The translations under genes and the position numbers were made by a program. The notes beneath the pieces are model-generated. The model had not been told where the DNA came from and ran no database searches. It saw only the letters and a list, made by a program, of their open reading frames with translations. From an uncultured Sphingobacteriales bacterium (lineage in GTDB: Bacteria > Bacteroidota > Bacteroidia > Chitinophagales > Chitinophagaceae), in NCBI GenBank assembly GCA_946479435.1, contig CAMLFX010000118.1, forward strand, positions 1 to 7,326: a stretch of DNA of 7,326 nucleotides, given 5' to 3'. This document shows, in pieces, positions 1 through 4,796 of the stretch (its first letter is position 1; every line of letters starts with the position of its first letter).

Positions 1-33
1 AAAACAAAAAAGCCACCGGGTTGGGGTGGCTTT
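1..33 (-). terminator. Rho-independent terminator of the CSD/RRM unit
   Basis: A perfect 9-bp inverted repeat, AAAGCCACC at 9-17 and GGTGGCTTT at 25-33, encloses a 7-nt loop. Read on the minus strand the hairpin is followed by a T-rich tail (complement of positions 1-11). It begins 26 bases beyond the stop codon of the cold-shock-domain gene, so it most likely ends that gene and any upstream RRM genes transcribed with it. Confidence 0.85.
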
Positions 34-59
34 GGTATTGTGTAAATATGATGGAAGCG

Positions 60-503
60 TTATGCTTTTTTTACTTTTATGGCCGATAGTCCACGTTGTG
101 TACGTTCGGTTTCGAAGGTTACCATATCTCTCTCTTTCACGGGTGTCAGCAAGTTGTTTACGTGCATGAAGATGTTTTCTTTGCTCTTCATATCGGTAAT
201 AAAACCGTAACCTTTGCTTTCGTTGAAGTAGGTAATAAGGCCCTTACGTTCCACCACCAGTTCTTCTTCATCCCTGGGGCGAGATACTGCCAGCGATATA
301 TCAGACGCGTTTATTTCTTTACGCTTGCTGGCATCGGGTGGCGAATCGGTAAAGTTGCCATTTTCATCCAGGTACACCATCATGTCTTCCAGGCTTTTAC
401 CCTTGTTGTTGTTTTCTTTACGCTCAAGCATTTTTTGCATTTTTTCCTGCTTGGCCTTCAATCTCTTTTTCTCTTTTTCTTTTTTTGCTGCGGTTTGCGC
501 CAT
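60..503 (-). CDS. Cold-shock-domain RNA-binding protein with basic N-terminal extension
   Basis: This 147-aa protein has two parts. Residues 7-36 are an extremely Lys/Glu-rich, probably helical basic stretch, followed by a linker with the acidic patch LEDMMVYLDENG. Residues 86-147 form a cold shock domain (OB fold) with RNP1 KGYGFI at 97-102 and RNP2 IFMHV at 111-115, the surface that binds single-stranded RNA or DNA in CspA-type proteins. The domain is near the usual ~65 residues, but the whole protein is twice the length of a classical Csp; from memory, this extended form is widespread and conserved in Bacteroidota. A role as cytoplasmic RNA chaperone, possibly cold- or growth-phase-induced, follows from the family. 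The ATG at 501-503 is the only start giving the full basic region, but no Shine-Dalgarno is visible. It lies 67 bases after an RRM gene on the same strand and before a strong terminator, so co-transcription is plausible. Family is certain; targets are unknown. Confidence 0.93.
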   Translation of the reverse strand: MAQTAAKKEKEKKRLKAKQEKMQKMLERKENNNKGKSLEDMMVYLDENGNFTDSPPDASKRKEINASDISLAVSRPRDEEELVVERKGLITYFNESKGYGFITDMKSKENIFMHVNNLLTPVKERDMVTFETERTQRGLSAIKVKKA

Positions 504-570
504 TTATCTTTTAAATTTTTGTTTACAATATTTTAGTTATTCCGTCACTTATCATTTGCTACCGCGCTGC

Positions 571-843
571 TTAAGCAGGCATAGCCACACTATTGTTGCA
601 GGCTGCGCTGTGTATAGCTTCGCTAACGGTAAGAAACTGGCCCATAAACGCTTTTTTGTTCAGTGCGTTTATAGCGTTTCGCGCGTCGGCCTCGTTGCCC
701 ATAAGCACATAACCAAACCCGCGCGATGCGCTGTCGGTATCTTGCGGTATGTTGGCGGCCAGTACATCGCCATATTGCGAGAACAGGGCGTTAAGGTCGG
801 CCGAGGTTACATTGCTATCCAGGTTGCCTATAAAGATCTTCAT
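571..843 (-). CDS. Single-RRM RNA-binding protein (third of cluster)
   Basis: A 90-aa protein that is essentially one RNA recognition motif. RNP2 is IFIGNL at residues 3-8 and RNP1 is RGFGYVLM at 41-48, so all three RNA-stacking aromatic positions (F4, F43, Y45) are kept. A short tail with the motif NKKAFMGQF near residues 62-70 follows. The start is placed at the ATG at 841-843 because the RRM sisters all begin M-x-[IL]-[FY]-[IV]-GNL; a GTG at 883-885 would add 14 non-homologous residues and overlap the upstream gene's stop. The gap to the upstream RRM gene is 34 bases, suggesting an operon. Small RRM proteins of this kind are post-transcriptional regulators in Bacteroides and are cold-induced in cyanobacteria (family knowledge). 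The closest relative here is the RRM protein at 6806-7108: 43 of the first 79 residues match by eye in a gap-free alignment. RNA targets cannot be read from the sequence. Confidence 0.92.
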   Translation of the reverse strand: MKIFIGNLDSNVTSADLNALFSQYGDVLAANIPQDTDSASRGFGYVLMGNEADARNAINALNKKAFMGQFLTVSEAIHSAACNNSVAMPA

Positions 844-877
844 ATTCAGGGTGTGTGCTGAGTGCGTGTTTCGTTTT

Positions 878-1168
878 TTATGCACTGCTATCGCTGTCGT
901 TTTGTTGTTTACGTGTTCTGTGTCCTTTGCTATTGTCCGGTGCCGATTCGGTTACTTCCAGGTATTGGTTCATAAAATTCTGCATGTGCAGTTTTCTTAT
1001 GGCTTCCATGCCTTCATTCCTGTCGTTCATCTGCACCATCGCGTATCCTTTCGAGTGGCCGCCATCATCCATTATCACTACGGCGGTTACCTGGCCAAAT
1101 TCTTTAAAGAGGTCTTTTATCTGCCCGGCCGATGCATGGTTGTGCAGGTTGCCTATATAAATATTCAT
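878..1168 (-). CDS. Single-RRM RNA-binding protein with atypical RNP1 (second of cluster)
   Basis: A 96-aa protein with one RRM and a hydrophilic tail. RNP2 is IYIGNL (residues 3-8) and RNP1 is KGYAMVQM (40-47). RNP1 position 5, normally Phe or Tyr and one of the residues that stack on RNA bases, is Met44 here; Y4 and Y42 are kept. The tail from about residue 77 is charged and disordered-looking (GHRTRKQQ then DSDSSA). The start at 1166-1168 is supported by a GAGGAG Shine-Dalgarno 8 bases upstream, the only strong one in this window. It lies 134 bases after the first RRM gene and 34 bases before the third, on the same strand. The Met substitution suggests weakened or altered RNA recognition rather than a dead domain, because the rest of the fold signature is intact. 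Confidence 0.9.
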   Translation of the reverse strand: MNIYIGNLHNHASAGQIKDLFKEFGQVTAVVIMDDGGHSKGYAMVQMNDRNEGMEAIRKLHMQNFMNQYLEVTESAPDNSKGHRTRKQQNDSDSSA

Positions 1169-1176
1169 ACGTCACA

Positions 1177-1182
1177 CTCCTC
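1177..1182 (-). promoter_or_regulatory. Shine-Dalgarno of the second RRM gene
   Basis: On the minus strand GAGGAG lies 8 bases before the ATG at 1166-1168. It is worth noting because the other genes here have weak or no Shine-Dalgarno, as is usual in Bacteroidota. It fixes the start of this RRM gene and suggests efficient independent translation inside the cluster. Confidence 0.65.
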
Positions 1183-1302
1183 TTTTTTACGCCCAATAAA
1201 ACAAAAAACTTCTTACAAAAACTGCCATGGAAAAACCCCATAGCAGCGCAGGCCTTCATGCCTGTGTACAGTTATATGGAAATTTGTTCCTTTTGCTCTT
1301 TC

Positions 1303-1599
1303 TCAGTCGCGGTTGTTGTTCCACCTTTTAGCAGTAGAGCTGCCAAACTCGTTGCTGCCTCTTGGCTTGGCTTCGTTCACTACTATTGCCTGCTGGTTTA
1401 CACTGGTGTTGTGCAACTGCGCTATCGCTTTTTCCGCCTGTGTGTTATCTGTCATTTCTACAAAACCAAAGCCACGCGGGCGCCTGGTTATGCTGTCGGT
1501 CATTAGTCGTACAGAGGTTACTTCGCCAAAAGCCTCAAACATGGTTTGCAGCTGCCGCTCTGTGATCTGGTGATTCAGGTTTCCAACAAAAATATTCAT
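1303..1599 (-). CDS. Single-RRM RNA-binding protein, canonical Rbp type (first of cluster)
   Basis: A 98-aa RRM protein with a canonical RNA-binding surface: RNP2 IFVGNL (residues 3-8) and RNP1 RGFGFVEM (42-49), with aromatics F4, F44 and F46 all present. It resembles cyanobacterial Rbp and Bacteroides RbpA/B/C-type proteins in length, in the domain ending around VVNEAKPRG, and in a short Gly/Ser/Asn/Arg tail (FGSSTAKRWNNNRD) like a reduced RGG tail. The start is the ATG at 1597-1599, directly before the RRM. An upstream in-frame ATG (1702-1704) would add 35 hydrophobic residues not found in RRM proteins. The upstream region is AT-rich with no Shine-Dalgarno, and a TAnnTTTG element sits about 115 bases upstream. 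It is probably the promoter-proximal gene of the RRM-RRM-RRM-CSD unit. Expected role: cytoplasmic single-stranded RNA binding and post-transcriptional control. Confidence 0.92.
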   Translation of the reverse strand: MNIFVGNLNHQITERQLQTMFEAFGEVTSVRLMTDSITRRPRGFGFVEMTDNTQAEKAIAQLHNTSVNQQAIVVNEAKPRGSNEFGSSTAKRWNNNRD

Positions 1600-1712
1600 A
1601 AAAACAAAAAAAGTTAAATGATAATTTTGGGCTGCTGTAAAAGCAAAAACTGAAGAGAATATGTTAAAATACAGATCAGTAAGACGCAGTGGCAGAAGGG
1701 CCAATATCTACA

Positions 1713-1720
1713 CAAAGTTA
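1713..1720 (-). promoter_or_regulatory. Candidate -7 promoter element of the RRM cluster
   Basis: The minus strand reads TAACTTTG, an exact match to the Bacteroidota -7 consensus TAnnTTTG. No clean TTTG -33 box lies at the usual 19-20 bases upstream; only a T-rich stretch is there. If used, transcription would start near 1707 and leave a leader of roughly 105-110 nt before the first RRM gene, longer than usual and reminiscent of cold-regulated mRNAs. Confidence 0.4.
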
Positions 1721-1796
1721 GGTTTTATTATTGGCTTTTTAAAATATTAATGGTTATTGGCGGCATAATGCGTTACCTTCAGGCCAAACGACCACT

Positions 1797-2030
1797 ATGG
1801 CAGCTATTACCGTAAATGAAGTGTACCGGAAGATAAAGGAGATGAGCGCCAGGGAAATGAACCCACGCCCCAAAATAATGGTACAAGAACTGGTAAATGA
1901 GCTGATGATAACGCAGGATAACCTGATGCCCTGCCTTACCGCCCTGAAAGATATGCGCCTGATAAATACGGAAGGCTTTGGCTTTGCCTGTATAAAACTT
2001 ACGCTGCTGGGTACTACGGTGAACCGCTAA
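1797..2030 (+). CDS. Small winged-helix-like protein, unknown function
   Basis: A 77-aa protein not assignable to a named family. It starts with a helix (NEVYRKIKEM), then a Pro/Arg/Lys-containing turn (NPRPK), a helix-turn-helix-like segment at about residues 29-55 (VQELVNELMITQDNLMPCLTALKDMRLI) and a beta-hairpin-like end (INTEGFGFACIKLTLLG). This order, helix, HTH and wing, resembles a minimal MarR/ArsR-type winged helix. There is no dimerisation helix or effector domain, so it may act by dimerising through its first helix or may not bind DNA at all. It starts at the ATG at 1797-1799 without a Shine-Dalgarno. It is divergent from the RRM cluster (197 bases apart) and convergent with the desaturase gene (36 bases apart). 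Control of either neighbour is only a positional guess. Its coding nature is supported by codon use and the absence of a convincing alternative reading frame. Confidence 0.7.
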   Translation: MAAITVNEVYRKIKEMSAREMNPRPKIMVQELVNELMITQDNLMPCLTALKDMRLINTEGFGFACIKLTLLGTTVNR

Positions 2031-2066
2031 CCTGCTATGCGCAGCCTGCGCCAGGCACTACCTTTC

Positions 2067-2837
2067 TTACTTCGCTATTCCCGCTTTTCTTTGCCTTTGG
2101 CTTACTGTTACCAGCCTTGGCAGCTTAATAATGCGCAGCCATGCCATAAGGCGTATAATGGGATATACGGGATCGATCTCGTGCCAGCGCTTACCAAAGT
2201 TTACCGACGAAGGGCGTTTGTGGTGATTGTTGTGATACGATTCGCCCAGCATAAAAACATCGATAAACAGGAGGTTGCGCGATGTGTTCTTCAGCCTGAA
2301 GTTGATATACCCGTATTTATGCGCAAACCAGTTGATGACCGCGCCGTGAAAGGCACCCATGCCCAGTGCGATAGGTAACAGCAGATATACCCAGGGGTTG
2401 CTGGCGAAGAATATAAAGAAAGCTATGTAAGCTGCCGCCCATATAATGCGCGATGGCGTAGAGTTGGCCCACTTGTCGAAGCTCTTCCATTCAGGAAGGT
2501 TCTTCAGGAAGCGGGGTTCTATTTCCATGCGGTTGTGTACAATTTCGTTGTAGAAATTGCGGGTGCGCCACATCATGCTGATGAGGTTGCTGCTGAAGGC
2601 AGGCGAGTGGGGATCTTTATCGGTATCGGTATAGGCGTGGTGCATACGGTGCATAATGGCGTAGGCACGCGGGCTCATGTAGTGCGGCCCCTGCGTTATA
2701 TACGTAAAGATGAAAAAGAAACGCTCCCAGAACTTATTCATGGTAAAAGCCCCGTGCGATGCGTAACGGTGGTGAAAGAACGTTTGTGAGAACAGTGAGA
2801 GATACCACACTGCAATAAAAAAAATGAGAACCGGCAT
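2067..2837 (-). CDS. Membrane fatty-acid desaturase (acyl-CoA/acyl-lipid, Delta9 type)
   Basis: A 256-aa membrane-bound di-iron desaturase of the stearoyl-CoA desaturase/DesC class (COG1398-like), introducing a cis double bond into a saturated acyl chain using O2 and an external electron donor. The histidine boxes are intact: H23-RYAS-H28 (HxxxxH), H63-RM-H66-H67 followed by DTDKDPHSP, and H202-NN-H205-H206 in GESYHNNHH; H164 and H173 (NWFAHKYGY) fit the extra metal ligands. Hydrophobic segments lie near residues 3-21, 36-50, 131-146 and 149-166. The start at 2835-2837 is bounded by an in-frame stop 15 bases upstream, and AAAGGG a few bases before the ATG may serve as ribosome binding site. 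The length matches the compact Bacteroidota versions known to me. No Rieske or cytochrome b5 domain is fused, so electrons must come from a separate ferredoxin or cytochrome. A near-match -7 element (TATCTTTC at 2976-2983) lies upstream. Delta9 position is inferred from the family. Confidence 0.93.
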   Translation of the reverse strand: MPVLIFFIAVWYLSLFSQTFFHHRYASHGAFTMNKFWERFFFIFTYITQGPHYMSPRAYAIMHRMHHAYTDTDKDPHSPAFSSNLISMMWRTRNFYNEIVHNRMEIEPRFLKNLPEWKSFDKWANSTPSRIIWAAAYIAFFIFFASNPWVYLLLPIALGMGAFHGAVINWFAHKYGYINFRLKNTSRNLLFIDVFMLGESYHNNHHKRPSSVNFGKRWHEIDPVYPIIRLMAWLRIIKLPRLVTVSQRQRKAGIAK

Positions 2838-3012
2838 AATATACCCTTTGGTTTAGGATGAACAAACCCAAGAAGTAGAAATAAATTAGAAGGCTGGAGT
2901 TGGTAATCTTTGGCCGTAAAAAATGAGATCGGAAATTCTTGATGGCCCTACTATGTGTGGGGCTATGATGAAGTTACGAAAGATAATGTTAAGGGAAGCA
3001 TAATAAGGTGTA

Positions 3013-3882
3013 TCATTCAAATACAAACCTGCCCGACTGTACAGCACCTGTTTGCAGATCGCTTAGTTGATATATATAAACACCGGGTGTGCTTATGTAG
3101 GCACCAAGTGCTATACTGCTTTGTTCTTTAATATTAATAGCTGCAATTTTCTGCCCCATAGCGTTTGTAATTAGCAACTTGCCATGCTGTAGTGTTTGCG
3201 ATAGCCAAAGTATGCTATTGCTGTTCGCAGGGTTGGGGACGATCTGTACCACATCTTTGGTCAGTTCATTTACTGAAAGCAATTCACAACTATGTATATT
3301 ATCAAAGAAGCCTATTGCCGGACGTATTGTTACATTCCTCTTATTGTTTTCAAAACAGCTCAATAAACCATAATCATCCGGGTGAGGAGGGTTTAGAATA
3401 AATCCTGCTTCCCAAGAGCCCAATCCTTCGATAACTAACACATAAGCTCCTCCTGCCGGCAATAGATAATCGAACCGTTGTAGTTTATGAGTATAGCCAG
3501 CAATATTTATGGTATCTATAGCCGTTAGTATAAAAGTGTCACCTGCACTTTGTGAAAACATTGTATGCCCATCTGTTGTGAAGGTATCGCCTAACTGCAG
3601 ATTATAATTGTATAGAATGTTATCCGTACTATTTAGATCGTTCGAATAGTAAACAATACCAGCAGCGGTATCCTCCCTAACCCAAAGTGGGCTGCCAAGC
3701 TTAAAATATGTATAGCTATTTGCTACTGTGTCGCCATGGTAGCTATATTCATGAACTGTGTTTTTCCAATACGCTTCAGAAATATAATACCACACATTAG
3801 TAGTATCGGTGAAATATATTTTCTGTGCTTTTGCAGCAGTAGCTAATAATAGGAATGAAATAAGAATGATAAGGTTTTTCAT
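3013..3882 (-). CDS. Secreted protein with T9SS type A C-terminal sorting domain
   Basis: A 289-aa exported protein. Residues 1-19 are a signal peptide (MKN, hydrophobic core LIILISFLLLATA, likely cleavage after AKA before Q20). The body (about 20-205) is beta-rich, with many Tyr, Thr and Asp residues, matches no enzyme family I recognise, and has two late cysteines (C176, C199) that could form a disulfide. Residues 211-289 are a type IX sorting domain: VPNPAN at 215-220, KLLITNAMGQKI, and the GVYIYQL strand at 267-273 before the terminal SGRFVFE. Such domains send proteins across the outer membrane, where they are usually cleaved and anchored or released. The gene looks visibly AT-richer than its neighbours. 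It follows the small proline-rich exported protein by 57 bases (stop codon to ATG) on the same strand, so the two may be co-transcribed. The function of the passenger region is unknown. Confidence 0.9.
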   Translation of the reverse strand: MKNLIILISFLLLATAAKAQKIYFTDTTNVWYYISEAYWKNTVHEYSYHGDTVANSYTYFKLGSPLWVREDTAAGIVYYSNDLNSTDNILYNYNLQLGDTFTTDGHTMFSQSAGDTFILTAIDTINIAGYTHKLQRFDYLLPAGGAYVLVIEGLGSWEAGFILNPPHPDDYGLLSCFENNKRNVTIRPAIGFFDNIHSCELLSVNELTKDVVQIVPNPANSNSILWLSQTLQHGKLLITNAMGQKIAAINIKEQSSIALGAYISTPGVYIYQLSDLQTGAVQSGRFVFE

Positions 3883-3936
3883 ACCGGCAATTACTTTTTA
3901 TAGTAGCTGGACAATGCGTGTTATTGCTATTATACT

Positions 3937-4236
3937 TTAATCGGGCTTTTGCCAGGGCAGTGGTTGCAATGGCGGTGTGGGGCCTATATTGGGCAAACCA
4001 TTGTTGACCGGTACTTGCGGTTGGGAGCCCTGTTGTGTAGGAACATCCCATGGGTTGGGTTGCAGCACTGTTGAAGGTCCGATACTGGGTAGCGCCGGTG
4101 TAGTGGTTTCTCCGGGGCCATCGGGTATCCTGGAAGGTAAGTTGGTAGGTGTTTGGCCGGATAGTTGCTCGTACGTTTGGCCTTGTGCAACAAAGGCCAT
4201 CATGGTAAATGGAACCATAAAGAGTAGTGATTTCAT
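3937..4236 (-). CDS. Small proline-rich exported protein with internal repeat
   Basis: A 99-aa protein, family not recognised. Residues 1-19 form a signal peptide (MKSLLFMVPFTMMAFVAQG) with likely cleavage near Q18-Q20. The mature part is rich in Pro, Gln, Gly and Asn, has no Cys, and contains an 18-residue motif twice, at 49-66 and 81-98, of pattern LP-x-IGP-x3-LQP-x-PW-x2-P (11 of 18 identical). A shorter related piece (NLPSRIP) lies at 32-38. The start at 4234-4236 is chosen because a signal peptide begins exactly there; an ATG 13 codons upstream would put polar residues in front of it. The low-complexity, disordered, Trp-containing repeats suggest a periplasmic or surface binding or spacer role rather than catalysis. 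It sits upstream of the T9SS cargo gene. Its reading frame is supported by the repeat and signal peptide. Confidence 0.75.
   Translation of the reverse strand: MKSLLFMVPFTMMAFVAQGQTYEQLSGQTPTNLPSRIPDGPGETTTPALPSIGPSTVLQPNPWDVPTQQGSQPQVPVNNGLPNIGPTPPLQPLPWQKPD
3943..4092 (-). repeat. Intragenic tandem duplication, 96-bp period
   Basis: Two segments (4039-4092 and 3943-3996) encode the two copies of the LPxIGPxxxLQPxPWxxP motif, 32 codons apart. DNA similarity is visible (for example TTGGGTTGCAGCA versus TGGTTGCAATGG on the plus strand) but well diverged, with most changes sparing the Pro, Gly, Leu, Gln and Trp positions. This points to an old duplication kept under protein-level selection. 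Confidence 0.6.
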
Positions 4237-4317
4237 GCGAATATGATTTACTGTAATATACGAATTGCATTTCATGTATTAGCAGGCACCATTGAAAATA
4301 TACTCGGGTAGAACTAC

Positions 4318-4701
4318 CTATACCTTTTGTACAACACGCTTAGTTATTACCGTTGCCTTCTTGCGGTGCATATCGCCCCAGTTGCTCATAGCGGTGAGTA
4401 CGGGTGTAAGTGTATTGCCCAGTTTGGTAAGGCGGTATTCCACACGGGGCGGCACTTCCGCATATACTATGCGCTCTACTATGCCATCTACTTCCAGCTC
4501 GCGCAGTTGTGCTACCAGCATACGTTCCGATATGCCTTCTATATCTTTCTTCAGTTCGCCATAGCGCATGGTGCCGTTCTTTAGCCTGCACAGTATGGCG
4601 GGCTTCCACCTTCCGCCCAGTATCTTCAGCGTATAGGCCATGCCGCAACTGCCGTTTATCAGGTTCTCGTTCTGCGTATTGGTCGATGTTTCTTTCCTCA
4701 T
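4318..4701 (-). CDS. HxlR-family transcriptional regulator
   Basis: A 127-aa winged-helix regulator of the HxlR (DUF24) family. Its signatures are the LGGRWKPAIL segment (28-37), MRYGELKKDIEGISERML as HTH core (45-62), QLRELEVDGIVER (65-77), and the PPRVEYRLTKLG wing (84-95). The C-terminal helix VLTAMSNWGDMH fits the dimerisation helix. Cys19, just before the first helix, lies where redox-sensing family members such as YodB and HypR carry their reactive cysteine, so response to electrophiles, quinones or oxidants is possible but unproven. The length is typical. It starts at 4699-4701. It is divergent from a short-chain dehydrogenase 95 bases away, the classical HxlR arrangement in which the regulator controls the adjacent oxidoreductase and itself. 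A -7 element and two operator-like repeats lie between the genes. Confidence 0.93.
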   Translation of the reverse strand: MRKETSTNTQNENLINGSCGMAYTLKILGGRWKPAILCRLKNGTMRYGELKKDIEGISERMLVAQLRELEVDGIVERIVYAEVPPRVEYRLTKLGNTLTPVLTAMSNWGDMHRKKATVITKRVVQKV

Positions 4702-4712
4702 TACTTACTTTT

Positions 4713-4729
4713 TTGTTAGTACCTAACAA
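4713..4729. promoter_or_regulatory. Candidate HxlR operator, perfect inverted repeat
   Basis: TTGTTAGTACCTAACAA is a perfect inverted repeat with 7-bp arms around TAC. It lies between the divergent HxlR and SDR genes, just downstream of the HxlR -7 element (inside its predicted leader). It also contributes AGTA (4718-4721) to a TACT-N8-AGTA symmetry with 4706-4709. Position and symmetry fit a dimeric winged-helix operator; binding itself is inferred. Confidence 0.6.
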
Positions 4730-4731
4730 TG

Positions 4732-4746
4732 TGTTGTGTACCAACA
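4732..4746. promoter_or_regulatory. Second candidate HxlR site
   Basis: TGTTG-TGTAC-CAACA has 5-bp arms around a 5-bp core. Its right half, GTACCAACAA (4738-4747), nearly repeats GTACCTAACAA (4719-4729) of the first site, 19 bp away. It overlaps the HxlR -7 element at 4745-4752, so occupancy would block HxlR transcription. Confidence 0.5.
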
Positions 4747-4752
4747 AATATA
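4745..4752 (-). promoter_or_regulatory. -7 element of the HxlR gene
   Basis: The minus strand reads TATATTTG, an exact TAnnTTTG match, about 43 bases before the HxlR ATG. No clear TTTG -33 box is found at the expected spacing. It overlaps the second operator-like repeat, which would suit autoregulation. Confidence 0.5.
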
Positions 4753-4765
4753 GCACACAAGCCAA

Positions 4766-4773
4766 TACTTTTG
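4766..4773 (+). promoter_or_regulatory. -7 element of the SDR gene
   Basis: TACTTTTG matches TAnnTTTG exactly and sits 23 bases before the SDR ATG, giving a short leader. No good -33 box lies at normal spacing; the operator-like repeats occupy roughly the -33 to -66 region, which is compatible with activation by HxlR or with repression by blocking polymerase. Confidence 0.5.
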
Positions 4774-4796
4774 GTGAAAATTTAAAAGAACAAGAA

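Noticed and set aside
96..861. Long plus-strand reading frames opposite the CSD and RRM genes
   Set aside because: They are antisense to genes with unmistakable domains and give Phe/Cys/His-rich, low-plausibility proteins.
844..885. GTG at 883-885 as start of the third RRM gene
   Set aside because: It adds 14 residues unlike any RRM protein and overlaps the upstream stop; the ATG at 841-843 matches the sister proteins.
1249..1264. CAGGC/GCCTG hairpin between the first two RRM genes as terminator
   Set aside because: The stem is only 5 bp and the T-run on the minus strand is about ten bases away, so it was not called.
1600..1704. ATG at 1702-1704 as start of the first RRM gene
   Set aside because: The 35-residue extension is hydrophobic and absent from RRM proteins, and it would begin right at the predicted transcription start.
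2039..2051. GCGCA/TGCGC mini-hairpin between convergent genes
   Set aside because: A 5-bp stem with 3-nt loop and no T-tract on either side; too weak to call a terminator.
2037..2378. Plus-strand reading frame over the desaturase C-terminus
   Set aside because: It is the antisense of a clearly conserved enzyme and has no recognisable domain.
2942..2966. ATGGCCC/GGGCTAT hairpin between the T9SS cargo and desaturase genes
   Set aside because: Seven bp with a wobble and an 11-nt loop, but no T-tract follows on either strand; possibly chance.
3797..4270. 157-aa minus-strand frame spanning the junction of the two exported proteins
   Set aside because: It is an out-of-frame shadow of two genes that each have a signal peptide in frame.
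4237..4275. Upstream ATG for the proline-rich exported protein
   Set aside because: It would put 13 polar residues before a complete signal peptide.
4509..4796. N-terminal extension of the SDR through the HxlR gene
   Set aside because: The added 96 residues are antisense to HxlR and cross the promoter region; the SDR fold starts at 4797.
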